Shown: positions 10,204 to 20,512, counted from the stretch's first letter. The stretch is 25,467 nt of DNA from Paraglomus occultum (GCA_910592205.1 CAJVPJ010000426.1:1-25467), one strand, 5' to 3'. Numbers and translations: made by a program. The notes: generated from the sequence alone by a model not told the origin.

Positions 10204-10452
10204 GCTCAGGAAGCTTCAGCCTTGTACAAATTCAGGCTAATCCATAAAAGCAAACATAATAACACCTTTTTATATACCCGCAGTTGTATATATTTCGTTA
10301 TTTTATTGAATTACTGTTCTCTTATTACGAAGCTTCCTTCAATTACATACCCTCCCGACCCCCAATTTGTAGAATAATCCTTACCTCCACTGCCCTTGTA
10401 CATTTGTTCGTCAAAGACTGCTACCACAACCCTAAACAAGCTCAGGAAGCTT
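10204..10452 (+). repeat. 13-base direct repeat in the BTB leader
   Basis: GCTCAGGAAGCTT occurs at 10204-10216 and again at 10440-10452, the second copy ending 13 bases before the start codon. The entry spans both copies. It could be a leader element or chance. Confidence 0.5.
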
Positions 10453-10465
10453 ACAAAATATCAGA

Positions 10466-13120
10466 ATGACTTCGCTTACTTCATTCGGACCAACTGTTGT
10501 TGACGAGTCGGCTCTTTTCTCCACCAGCCACCCCTCATACCAAAGCACTCAACCTGATATAATGGTAAGGACCACTCCCTCCATTCAATCCTCCAAACAC
10601 ATCTTCCACACATACTCTCATCTGCTCAGAGAGAAAAGTGGATATTTCGATAAAGCACTAGACTCTATGGATTGGGCAATAAGAGAACACCTTCCCATAT
10701 CTCTCATCGACATCGAATCCGACGTATTTGCGCTTGTACTAAAATACATTCACAACGAGACTATTGTGATCAATGCACTAGATGCTCAGATGACATTAAA
10801 CCTCCTCGTAGCCGTATGCAAACTGCGAATTAAAGGCGGTTTCATCGATCTGTTGGACGCCCACTTCCAAATCTCACACGGCCGCTGGCTACAAGAGAAC
10901 ATCAACCTCGTCTACAATTCACTGAAACCACATTTCAAACAACTGACCTACATCTCCTCATACTGCGAAATACTCTTCACTAGTTATCCGGTAGAATTTA
11001 TCTTTGCCAAAGACTTTACACGTATCACCAAAGACACGCTAATATCACTGTACAAGAATAAACTACCCATCAGCGAAATACAAAAATGGAATAAAGCGTT
11101 AGAATGGGGGAAAACGCAGGCCAGGCTCACTGGGTGCCCGAGAATAATTCCAGAATCTGTCGAGCATTGGAGGCCAATACACTTCTATGCAGTTGGAAAG
11201 GAGATTGAGGAAGTAGTCGGATACATAAAGTTTTGGGATTTGCAATACAACGAATTTATGACTCACGTCAAGCCATTCAAGAAAAGCATCCCCAAAGACA
11301 TATACTATCGCGCGTTCCGTGTACAAATAAAGGAAAATAGAAAAGCACAAACACAGTCGGTAGTAACGGAATCAGGGTTACCCTCCATCGAAGTAACGGC
11401 GCCCACACCAAGGACAACGAACAACTCATCAGACATCCATTCGAACAGATCAACTCTCTGCGGATCCGTCACCAGTGACGCTACCACAGTGACCGGTATC
11501 GACAACGAAGAAATCGTTTTAGATGACACGAACATTATCTCTTACAACAAAGTAAAGGGTAATGAACCGATTGATGAAAACGATGCAGTAGAAAAGGTGA
11601 AACCTGCTGATGGTGACGGTCTTGAGACTAACGTTCAGGCGCGTAAGCAGCGTCGAAGAAGACCCAAGAATATCAAGCCGTTGGTATCCAAGGGTGTTTA
11701 CGATGTCATTGATAAAGAGAACGCGAAATCTCCGAAAAATATCGACAATGAGAATATTCAGTGTTCAATGAAGGTCGATAAAGAAAATGGTCACTGTCCA
11801 AGTTGTGTCGGTAAAGAGGCTATCTACTCTCCCGTTCACGTTCTCAGAGAATACACTCAGTCTCCCGCCATAATCGCACCGCATACACCCCGTACACCCC
11901 GCACACCCCGTACGCCGCGTACGCCCCTCACACCAACGAAATTCAACTCTATCCCCACTCCATGCTCACCATTAACCCCAACTGCAAAACCCAATTCCGC
12001 AAGATCCTCCCGTAAGCACAAACGTTTGCTCGAGCGCAGTAGCACTGCACCTGCTTCTGGCCTCGGTGCTTTTCTTGTACACGTGAGAACAAACGATAAC
12101 AGGGAAAAGTTATTGCTCGTCAAGCAGCGATCCGATACAGATGGAAACGGATATACGGGAAGAAACGAACCCGAATATATAGAAGAAGCAGAGCTTGTGG
12201 AAGAGGTAGACGGTGTTATGGTGATTAAAGGTGGTGGCGCAAGCAGAAGTCGAAAGGGAAGAAAGCATAGAAGAAATGATGGTATTACAAAGACTGGAAA
12301 GAAATCGCACAGCCAGGGTGAAGATGATACTATTACTCCTACAAAGGATGCATTCCCAAGAAAATCACCGACTTCTGCGCATCCTTTCGTCCAAGAAACC
12401 TCAACATGCGTATTTCCTCATCGGCGCAGTCTGAGAGCTCCTCCTCGTCCGAAACGAGAGTTTGCCAGCAAGAACTTGCAATGCATCACGCCAAGGAGTA
12501 GTAACGATTGCCACTACTCTGACGAATTCGCACTTACTCCTGGAGCTAGTGTGTACCCGCGTGATTTAAACGCATCCTTCGAGTCGGCGCAATTGTTCGA
12601 AGAAGAATGCCTTCCGTTACTAGCTTCTTGGATCAATGAGTCTTTGGGATTAGGTGATAGCCATGAATATTGGTATAAGCAAAGACAGCAACGCATCCGT
12701 GAGATTACAGACGACGACGAGGACTGTGCACAAACTCCAACATCTGTCTATTTCTCCGCGCCTTCTTCTCCATTATCTTCGCCACTTGATTTCTTCCCGT
12801 CTTCTCCGTTCTCAAAAGCTTTTTCTGATGATCAGTCACCTCTACCATCTCCACTCGCTCTCTACCGCACGCCAGTTCCGGCGCATCAACACGTCTCGCG
12901 ACTTCCGCAGCCAAGCTTGACAATTCATCTTCTCTACAACACCGTTCTTCACTCTCCAACTCTATCGGCCTTCCATCCGAGACGTGACAATACAAGCGTT
13001 ACAGCAACAGTCGTTGAACCGCGTCTTTCCTCTGTCTTTCTCGGAGGAGATAATCCATTCTCAGGATCGTCTTTGCCTGAACACAAGCGCAAGAATGCCC
13101 GCAATACGGTCAAAGTCTAA
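10466..13120 (+). CDS. BTB-BACK protein with long S/T-P-rich tail
   Basis: Intronless frame of 884 residues. About 25-130 is a BTB/POZ fold (FHTYSHLLREKSGYFDKAL ... FALVLKYIHNETI) and about 135-270 is a BACK-type helical region (HGRWLQENINLVYN ... FAKDFTRITKDTLISLYK ... IQKWNKALEWGKTQ). This is the architecture of Cullin-3 substrate adaptors. The TLDc or Kelch domain that often follows is absent. Instead residues 300-884 are disordered, with about 25 Ser/Thr-Pro sites, five tandem T-P-R/L units (474-488), three KEN tripeptides (289, 417, 439) and basic clusters near 393, 515 and 593 that look like nuclear signals. These suggest a nuclear, phosphorylated, short-lived protein, which is inference. 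The start is supported by an A at -3 and by an ATG-free leader of about 325 bases. GC content and C-ending codons are higher than in the TPR gene. Confidence 0.85.
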   Translation: MTSLTSFGPTVVDESALFSTSHPSYQSTQPDIMVRTTPSIQSSKHIFHTYSHLLREKSGYFDKALDSMDWAIREHLPISLIDIESDVFALVLKYIHNETIVINALDAQMTLNLLVAVCKLRIKGGFIDLLDAHFQISHGRWLQENINLVYNSLKPHFKQLTYISSYCEILFTSYPVEFIFAKDFTRITKDTLISLYKNKLPISEIQKWNKALEWGKTQARLTGCPRIIPESVEHWRPIHFYAVGKEIEEVVGYIKFWDLQYNEFMTHVKPFKKSIPKDIYYRAFRVQIKENRKAQTQSVVTESGLPSIEVTAPTPRTTNNSSDIHSNRSTLCGSVTSDATTVTGIDNEEIVLDDTNIISYNKVKGNEPIDENDAVEKVKPADGDGLETNVQARKQRRRRPKNIKPLVSKGVYDVIDKENAKSPKNIDNENIQCSMKVDKENGHCPSCVGKEAIYSPVHVLREYTQSPAIIAPHTPRTPRTPRTPRTPLTPTKFNSIPTPCSPLTPTAKPNSARSSRKHKRLLERSSTAPASGLGAFLVHVRTNDNREKLLLVKQRSDTDGNGYTGRNEPEYIEEAELVEEVDGVMVIKGGGASRSRKGRKHRRNDGITKTGKKSHSQGEDDTITPTKDAFPRKSPTSAHPFVQETSTCVFPHRRSLRAPPRPKREFASKNLQCITPRSSNDCHYSDEFALTPGASVYPRDLNASFESAQLFEEECLPLLASWINESLGLGDSHEYWYKQRQQRIREITDDDEDCAQTPTSVYFSAPSSPLSSPLDFFPSSPFSKAFSDDQSPLPSPLALYRTPVPAHQHVSRLPQPSLTIHLLYNTVLHSPTLSAFHPRRDNTSVTATVVEPRLSSVFLGGDNPFSGSSLPEHKRKNARNTVKV
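11885..11929 (+). repeat. Nine-base coding minisatellite (Thr-Pro-Arg units)
   Basis: Five 9-base units close to ACACCCCGT, in frame in the BTB gene, encode T-P-R x4 then T-P-L. Unit number could vary without breaking the frame. Confidence 0.8.
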
Positions 13121-13345
13121 ATTATCAAGAGGAGGCAAACTGTTATCGGATCAAGAGCGTGATTGACCTACGCAAGAAACATTTATTTTGCGACAAAGAC
13201 ACTTTAATAGAAACATTATATAAAGAAAGACTAGACGTAAGAAAGGAGTGATTTTTTATTTTGATGAACATTGAATTCGATCAGGAACAAAAAACGTATA
13301 TTGATATGTAGGCAGTTTATATCAATGTTTGAAGTTCTCGGTAGA

Positions 13346-13351
13346 AATAAA
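13346..13351 (+). terminator. Poly(A) signal of the BTB gene
   Basis: AATAAA about 225 bases after the stop codon, followed by an A/T-rich stretch and a TTGTCATGTG segment. Confidence 0.5.
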
Positions 13352-13777
13352 AGTAATGAATTTTAAAAAAATATAAATTTCTTGTCATGTGACACGTAAC
13401 TTTTATGCAGGGTTCGAGTATGTGGTTTGGGTTCGAGTATGTGGTTTGGGTTCGAGTATGTGGGTTGGGTTCGAGTCTACCAGTAAGCGTTAGTTAAACT
13501 TTGAAACTTTGTTCTTTGCGGTATACTCTAACATGCATCAGGAACAATGATAACGATTTTCACGTTTTAAAAAAGGAAAATTGAAGCTATTCAAAAATAG
13601 TTTATTACGTTCTGAAGGCAGAAATGATCTACATTTGATATGAAACATATGATCAAGAAATTTGACTTTTTTCCCATCATCCTCGACATATTTTCGTCAC
13701 TATCGCATCTTCAATATGTCACTATACCTCATGCTTACGTGTAAACCCGTCATAACGTTTACACTTCAAACCCAGGA
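13352..13777. other. Intergenic stretch between BTB and dehydrogenase genes
   Basis: No gene seen. It holds the 19-base minisatellite annotated separately. Confidence 0.5.
13410..13475 (+). repeat. 19-base minisatellite containing B-box-like motif
   Basis: Three tandem 19-base units (13410-13428, 13429-13447, 13448-13466; one mismatch in the third) and a nine-base start of a fourth. Each unit begins GGGTTCGAGTATGTGG. GGTTCGAGT resembles the RNA polymerase III B-box (GGTTCGANTCC); the last partial unit continues GTCTACC, fitting best. No A-box or cloverleaf surrounds it. Confidence 0.75.
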
Positions 13778-13784
13778 TATAAAA
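13778..13784 (+). promoter_or_regulatory. TATA box of the dehydrogenase gene
   Basis: TATAAAA. Initiation about 30 bases downstream would fall near 13810, making the ATG at 13830 the first in the message and excluding the out-of-frame ATG at 13795. Confidence 0.55.
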
Positions 13785-13829
13785 TAAGAAGACAATGCGT
13801 GGTAAGTTCTCAAGTTTGATACGAACAAC

Positions 13830-16174
13830 ATGTCTATCTCTAGTCTTAAAACTATGGCGACGGGAGAGTCGACCTGCAAACACGACGAGTGCATGACTGC
13901 TGTCGAATGGAAGGGTACTCGCACTATCAAAGTCAATGAGCACAGGCCAAAGTCAAAGCTTGCGGTATATTGCGCACAAAGATTCACATTCACTTGAAAG
14001 AGAGATTTTAGCCATGTTTGTAATTGACAGTTTCACTGTATGCTAGTTTTTAATTCTCTGCGTGTGTTGTTTCCCTCGCCCACATTCCGGGTATGATCTA
14101 GGACCCAACGGATGCGATTGTCCGTATTATTTATACCACGATATGTGGTTCGGATCTCCATTTATACCATAACGAGATTCCTGGAATGCAAGATGGCGAT
14201 ATAGTTGGACATGAAGGTGTGGGCGTTGTCGAAGAGGTACGTATCGCGGATGCATCGGACCGATCCGCTGACACGCGTGCGTGTGTGTATCATTTAGCAG
14301 TATGTTGCGATAAATTACTCACGGAACGCGCGTCGAATGTCTGTTGAAAACAGGTTGGAGCTAAAGTGACTAAAGTACAGCCTGGGGATAAAGTTGTCAT
14401 CTCAGCAGTTATTGCTTGTGGAGCGTGCGACTATTGTAAGGAACGCATGTACAGTTGCTGTGACACTACCAATCCAAGTAAAGATATGGAAGAGATGTAT
14501 GGCAAGTAGTCGAATAACCAATCATACATTTGTCACCACTCATCGGCATTATCTTCGAGTATTACTAAATTGATATTAGCAAATGGGGAGGATTAATCAA
14601 TAAGGGAAAAAAATTATAGCGCATATTGTTACTAAACGACATTATACGATTTACCACAGGAGACAGAATTGCCGCTCTGTTCGGCTATTCTCACATCACT
14701 GGAGGATACGATGGTGAGTAAGGCTTTCCAAATTAGCTGATGTTTGGCTACATGATGGTTTCGGAACCATCTTTGGATAAGAATTTCTTGAACAAGCTCT
14801 TGCATTTTTATTTTCTGCAGGAACTCAGGCTGAATATGTTAGAGTCCCGTATGCCGATACCAACCTTTTGCATATTTCTCAGGATACCTTTTCGAAGCTC
14901 CAGGTGAGTTCTGCTCCGTTCGTTTGCGAGTTTGCATGCGTGCTATATTCGCTTTTAACTCTAATATCGCCTTAATATAGGAGAAGCTTTTGTTATTGTC
15001 TGACGTCGCTTGTACGGGATGGCATGCTTGCGAATTGAGCGAAGTAGGACACGGTATGGAATTGAGCAAATAAATAATCATTGTGAAAAGTGTATGTTAT
15101 TCAAGAGTATTAACTGTTAAATACGTCATTTATTTGCATTGTAGGCGATGTTGTGGGTATATGGGGTACGTATATGCGACAATAGTTCGACATATCAGAC
15201 ATGCCATCAATCGGACTAATGACCATTCTCTTAATTAACAAACCTTGTCATCACTCAAAAACAATATAGGATGCGGTCCTATTGGGCTCATGGCTGCTTC
15301 ATGGGCCAAGAATCGTGGAGCGTCGCGTATCATTGGTAGTTATCAAGTCAACCAAGACACTGTCGTAAACTGTTCTAAAAGCCAATAATTAACAATCTTT
15401 CTCTTAAACTTTAGCGATCGATGACATTCCTAGTCGCCTCAAATTGGCACGAGATATTGGAGCAGAAACTATCAATTTTAAGGAAATTAAAAATACAGTG
15501 GGCAAAATACGTGAATTGGTTCCAAAAGGCCTTGACGTCGGTATTGATGCGGTCGGATTCAGATATGCTTCGAAGAGTATGAGGCACAAAGTGGAAAAGA
15601 TGTTGTATGCGGAGACTGACAGCGTTGATGTTGTGGACGAAGTTGTCAAATCTGTTAAGAAAGGTATGTTTGAAATCCAACATTTGCGTGGACAAGGGAC
15701 GGTGGGGTGATGCACTTTTCTAATATCCTTGACATAGGCGGAAGGATTGCCCTCATTGGCGACTATATTGGAGTGGCTAATCACTTCCCAATTGGCGCCC
15801 TCATGGTATGCAATACTTTGTTTTCAGCAAGAAGACCATGCGACTTGGTGGTCGTTCGCACTTTATCTATTAATGCTGCTCCTTATACTTGATAACTAAA
15901 GGAAAAGTCACTGACCCTTCGCGGTGGCCAACTTCATCCTCAAAAATACTGGCCAATTTTACTTCCCAAACTTTTGAGCGGCGAAGCCTTTGTTGATTTT
16001 TTCACTCATCGCATGCCGCTGACCGACGCGCCGAGGGCATATAAAGTTTTTGATGCCAAGGAAGACGACGTAGTGAAGATCGTTTTAACCACAAAGGCAA
16101 CAGATGATCTTGGTTCCTCTAGTGTTGAAAGCCGTCCCATCGAAGCAACCGTCATAACAGAAACGATTGTGTAA
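13830..16174 (+). CDS. Zinc-dependent medium-chain alcohol dehydrogenase
   Basis: Eleven exons: 13830-13964, 14102-14236, 14354-14501, 14660-14713, 14821-14903, 14981-15053, 15145-15165, 15270-15335, 15415-15663, 15738-15805, 15902-16174. They total 1305 bases and 434 residues. The GroES-like half carries catalytic-zinc ligands C60, H82 (GHE) and probably D193, and structural-zinc cysteines C112, C115, C118, C126. The Rossmann half has GCGPIG at 217-222, and an acidic residue at the end of strand 2 (D241) predicts NAD. D193 instead of Cys points to the formaldehyde-dehydrogenase-like/threonine-dehydrogenase-like branch; the substrate cannot be read from sequence. Intron 3 is GC-AG and exon 7 is only 21 bases. 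The conserved N-terminus begins at M22 (13893, MTAVEWKG), so the first 21 residues are an extension. ATGs at 13854 and 13893 are alternative starts. All exon phases join without a break. Confidence 0.93.
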
Positions 16175-16279
16175 TTAATTGTTTGCCAAAGGATAGCAAT
16201 TTAATAATTGTTAAATGGCAGGCGAATATATATGTTCATAGGCTTAGCAACATGTAAAAAGTAGTTTTTAGTATTTGCG

Positions 16280-16285
16280 AATAAA
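16280..16285 (+). terminator. Poly(A) signal of the dehydrogenase gene
   Basis: AATAAA 106 bases after the stop codon. Confidence 0.6.
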
Positions 16286-17441
16286 TCGAATAGGTACGTT
16301 TTTTAATCAAAATCTTAGCTGGAAAAAGATGACATTCTTCATGAACTAGTCTGTCGTACAGCATACCTCATACCTTGGATGAATAACATTCCCAGAGAGG
16401 GAACAAATCATCTCGAGCAGTCAGCAACACTTGCGAAAAAAGTACATACTCGGTTGCAATTAGTTAAGAACGACACAATGGCTCGTAGTCATGTGACTTG
16501 GTAACTATGTTTAAACACAACTGAAAAGAGTTAAACATTCGCGCGAGGGCAATCGATGGTTGGGATTTAGATGGAGTTATGGCTTCTCAATTAATTAAAC
16601 GGCTAGTGAGCGACCTGTTAAATCAGGCTTTACTTCTCACAAACTTGTGTCGATCGATAGTTCCCATTAAATCGAGGAAGCCTATATGTTGGGTTTATAA
16701 TTCGTATCTAAAATGCATTTAAATTAATCTTAATACCACGAGCATATTTGTGGCGGATATTCCTAATATTAGGGAATAATATGTTTTTGGTTATGAAAAA
16801 ACTACCCGTCTGTTAAGAATATAATAAGATCGAAAGTATGCTTGAACACAGCGAATCTAGCGTCTTTTTCTCTTTATATCTATCAACGCGCACTACTGTC
16901 AACACCATCCCAAATACCAAATTGTCCAACTACGATTATCACATGAGGTCGGAAATTACAGAGGACTGTATTAATACGTTATCGTTCAGCATACAAACAA
17001 TCACTTATCACTTGTCTTGCGCCATAAGAAGTAGCATATCCAATAAATTACGATTCCATACATACAAGCAATATAGCCAAGAATTTTTTCAAAAAGAAAA
17101 GTTTCGGCTGTCATGGACTGAGGGAAAACGACAACCAACAGTATTGCATAATAGGACAAATTAATTTCATAGGGTAAAACGTCAGCGAACGCGTCTTTTC
17201 CGAACTATTTAGTTCTGGACAGGCATTACGTAATATGATGAATTTCGTAAATAATTATTTCCTCTACAGCAATTGCTTCTCTCATCCCATGTCTCCTGAT
17301 CGATGTACAGTATTATCTTTATATTTTTAATCATGAAAGTGAATTTATTTCTTAATTAAACAGTGTTTAATATGATTGCAGATAGAACGACTTTAAGTTC
17401 TACCTCTACAGGATCTAACTTTACTTCTATTAAAAATACAT
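16286..17441. other. Intergenic stretch, tail-to-tail genes
   Basis: It separates the 3' ends of the dehydrogenase (plus) and methyltransferase A (minus). A 108-codon frame at 16838-17164 shows no domain and I do not call it. Confidence 0.5.
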
Positions 17442-17447
17442 TTTATT
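17442..17447 (-). terminator. Poly(A) signal candidate of methyltransferase A
   Basis: AATAAA on the minus strand, 103 bases beyond the stop codon. A second copy lies at 17344-17349. Confidence 0.5.
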
Positions 17448-17549
17448 ACAGTACATATTTTAATATTAAAGGTAAAAATTATTTAAATATGAACAACTAA
17501 TGAGAATCTTTTCTACGAAGAATTTGATCAACAAGTCCCCGCTTATACA

Positions 17550-18818
17550 TCATTTCTTTTTTACAATGATACGATAACATGTCATGAATGAATTACAATT
17601 ATTAAGTTCATCGTAGTAATCCGTTAACAGTTGCTTATAACCGTCTTCAGTAACATCAAAAAGAGGCCCAATAAAAGCACCCATTGATTCAAGTGCTTGT
17701 ATGTAACATGCTAGTGCCTAACAAAAGAATGTGTCAGCGCCAGTAATACAAGTCGCAAATATGTCAAAAACTTTTTGAGAAATCTTTATTTACCATTTCA
17801 CCCAATTTTCCTCCATGTTTTCCAAGATAATATTTCTTCTTGCGAACCGCTTCAACGGTGACTTCACGTTTATGTTCACCAAACGCTTTCACCACACCAC
17901 TGCTAGACATGGTATTAATTCCAGCATCAGCAAACTTCGTTGACACTAAGAATATATAAATGCGAGTCAGCAAAAACGACGAGATTTCAAACACCGTAAA
18001 CTCCGTAAACCAAGTGTATTATACGTACTAATATGATTATATTTGCGGCCAATTTCTCCTGGATTCATTGCTTCAGCATCCATGTCCATGATTTCGATGT
18101 ACCCTCCAGGCTTGGTCACTCTTATTAATTCTTTTATCACCTTCTCGCTCCATGATTGCCAATCGATAGAAACTACGAGAAATCCTTGAAAAATAAAATC
18201 GAACGAATTACTGGGAAATGGTAGACCGTCGTGGACATCACATTTAATAAATGCCGAATTGGGTGGATTGTCTTCAGGGAATAAAGGAGAAATATCTATT
18301 CCGACAAAACTTGATAAGGGAAAGTTCGTAGCCATAGCTGAAATCCATGATCCTCCACCACAACTGTTGGATGAATAATATTAGAGATTGGTGAAAACGG
18401 AAGGAGAAGGAAAAAGAAGGGAGAGGAGACAATGGCAATGCAATGCAATAAGTAAATTTTAAAAAATAGTTAAACCGTGTATTTACCCAACGTCAAGAAC
18501 ATTGATTCCGAGCGCTAGCTCTTCTGTAATAGGGGAAGAGAAATGGCCCCCCCATAGCAATTTGTATACATATAATTGTACGCGTGTCCTAGCATGCTCC
18601 TGCCTGTCGCTAGGTAGGTAAGTTTTGAGTTCTTTGTCGTTGAAATAGTATCTTCCATCAATTTCTATAAATTGGTCAAACAGGTTGAATGGAGTCATAG
18701 CCGCCTCCTTTATCGGATCAAATAATGATGCCACCGAATGAGTAGAACTGGCCTCAGAATCAGTATTTTCATAGTCAAAATTATCAACGGATGATGTTGG
18801 GGAAATCCTAAACGACAT
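17550..18818 (-). CDS. SAM-dependent methyltransferase A (four exons)
   Basis: Exons on the minus strand: 18818-18487, 18363-18029, 17945-17794, 17717-17550 (987 bases, 328 residues). Introns are 123, 83 and 76 bases with GT-AG ends. It is a class I methyltransferase: the SAM-binding glycine loop LDVGCGGGSW spans the exon 1/2 junction (G111 split), the acidic end of strand 2 is GID (D134), then NVxDGLPF-type motif (KCDVHDGLPFPSNSFDFIF) and the post-motif RVTKPGGYIEIMDMD. The N-terminal 40 residues are Ser/Thr-rich and probably disordered; about 41-105 (FIEIDGRYYFND ... LLWGG) is the family-specific cap. The substrate is not evident. It is a paralogue of the gene at 22072-23368: exons 2 and 3 have exactly the same lengths (335 and 152) and phases. 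Its promoter touches the large repeat copy 1. Confidence 0.92.
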
Positions 18819-18888
18819 CTTGTTTACAGATAGTATTTTCTTCTTATTCTTTTTTAAAAAACCCCTTGCCTAACACCTCTTATACTAT

Positions 18889-18897
18889 CTTTATATA
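18889..18897 (-). promoter_or_regulatory. TATA box of methyltransferase A
   Basis: TATATAAAG on the minus strand, 71-79 bases before the ATG, leaving a leader of about 40 bases. It lies right at the edge of the 1.5-kb repeat. Confidence 0.5.
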
Positions 18898-20473
18898 ACT
18901 ATTCGACTACTGCTAGCGTTTAGATTGTTCCGCTAAAACTGGAAAGAATTTGCAAATTATAGATTATGTAATAAATCGTAATCACGCTAAGTAACAAGGT
19001 TTATGCAATAAGAAACTTTCTTTTTATAATGAGCATAAATGTATACATGGCATAACGTACAAATATATAACCGTATTGATAATAATGCATCGTTTTACAG
19101 TGAGACGGGATCAGTGTTACAGAAAACAAAAGGATACAGGCAAAATGGTCATGGTTTACATCAACGCGAAGTCTTACAATTTTTACTTGTTTGTTTCCGA
19201 GTGTGGTTAATATTATTATTATCGTTATTCCAACTCTGTAAATTCACCTGTGTTTCGCAATGTCGCACCAATACATCCAATCAGACTTACTTGCAGATGT
19301 TGTTCTGCCACACATCAACAAGTTACCTTATAAAAGCAGATTTGTGATTAGTTAATACGCCAAGGGGTTTATTCAGCAGCCTCTGTGTTACTAAACAAGG
19401 TCCTCCACATTAACGGTTTTTGTTACTTCCTAAACTTAATACCCCATTTCTTATTGGATCATCACAAAAGCCCATTAAAAGAGATGAGATTAACCGGTGG
19501 TAAAAAGCTGAAAATAAAATCCTGATACAGCATTACCGCTCTTTTTTCTCACACAGATCATACTTATAGTCTAACTGTTTGTGGTGAGAAAACTGTGACT
19601 CTACCCCCCCATTATCGATACTAGTGTGACGATGGAATCCCTACGATTGCTTCTGTCGTGCAATGTGGCTACTGCGCTGTATTATTAATAACATCTGCTG
19701 ACCCTATTCTTTGTGTAGCTAACGCACTGGCTCTAATTTACACAACGGCTTAACTTGTCAATCGATCAGTCACACACATTTTAAGTTATGCCTCATTGAT
19801 TTTGCTAAATTAAGAGATTAGGCGAGACGATCAAAAGTCAAAGGGCCACGATTATAATGTAAAACTTGTTCGTTGACATTCATTGACGTGATTACATTTG
19901 AAATATAAGATACAAATCACATGGCGATGCATAGCAAAAGTAAGCAAGTATTTTAATAGAACTTTAAAACATATCAAACATGGATTAGCGTTTGAGTATA
20001 ATAATAAGGTTTAGGTAGGGTCTTAAAGTTGAAGTAACCGAATGAGAATATGTATTTCAAAAAAAAAAAACTTTCCCAAAATAGTATTTATGTATTAAGT
20101 AAAAAAGGCAAAGCCGAATAAAATTATTTGACAATAATGATATGTTAATTAAATCAGAGTCATCGTCCTAGAGCGATTACTAGGAGTTTTGATAACGGGA
20201 GCACTTGTCATCTTGCCGTAACGCTCACATGACACATCCGCTTTTTAATATATAGATTCAACTCGGGTACTTTGCATGTTCGGGGAATTTTTTACTGAAC
20301 ATTCAGTCAATCATAATTAGGGAGGGAGGCAAATCCAAATCATGTTACTATGACCGAAAAGCCCGAATATGTTCTATTGCAAAGCGCAAGTAATATACTG
20401 TGTGATTTATACTTTTGTTTTATTAATTGTTTTCAGATGCGAGAGCACGGATAATACAGCTTCTGTTTCGCAT
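18898..20473 (+). repeat. Large direct repeat, copy 1
   Basis: About 1.58 kb, alignable along most of its length with 23970-25394 in the same orientation, at roughly three-quarters identity by eye with many short indels. Matching blocks occur in the same order: TGCTAGCGTTTAGATTGTT (18911), TTACCTTATAAAAGCAG (19323), GATTAACCGGTGG (19488), CACAACGGCTTAACTT (19740), TCATGTTACTATGA (20340) and GCGAGAGCACGGA (20439). Both strands are broken by stops and no protein motif is seen. I found no clear terminal inverted repeats or target duplication. It is probably a decayed mobile element or part of a segmental duplication; the class is unknown. Confidence 0.8.
19329..19336 (+). promoter_or_regulatory. 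Conserved TATA motif inside repeat copy 1
   Basis: TATAAAAG within a block of 28 bases (19323-19350) identical to 24281-24308 of copy 2, while flanking sequence has diverged. It may be the remnant promoter of the repeat. Confidence 0.35.
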
Positions 20474-20512
20474 CTTTGTTCAAACGTGCACGGACCTATA
20501 CAGCTTGTTTGC
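20439..20512 (+). repeat. Imperfect tandem duplication at the end of repeat copy 1
   Basis: Segment GCACGGATAATACAGCTT (about 20446) recurs as GCACGGACCTATACAGCTT (about 20490), each followed by a similar TGTTT-GCGC/CGC tail. Only the first unit has a partner in copy 2. Confidence 0.5.

Noticed and set aside
11857-12123. 88-codon minus frame rich in Gly-Val-Arg
   Set aside because: Antisense reading of the Thr-Pro-Arg minisatellite in the BTB gene.
13410-13475. CRISPR-like array
   Set aside because: Units are directly adjacent with no spacers and the context is eukaryotic; it is a minisatellite.
14506-14659. Ordinary GT-AG intron using the GT at 14506
   Set aside because: It adds four bases to exon 3 and breaks the reading frame; the GC donor at 14502 restores the family sequence.
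16838-17164. 108-codon plus-strand frame
   Set aside because: No domain; lies between two gene 3' ends with no supporting signals.
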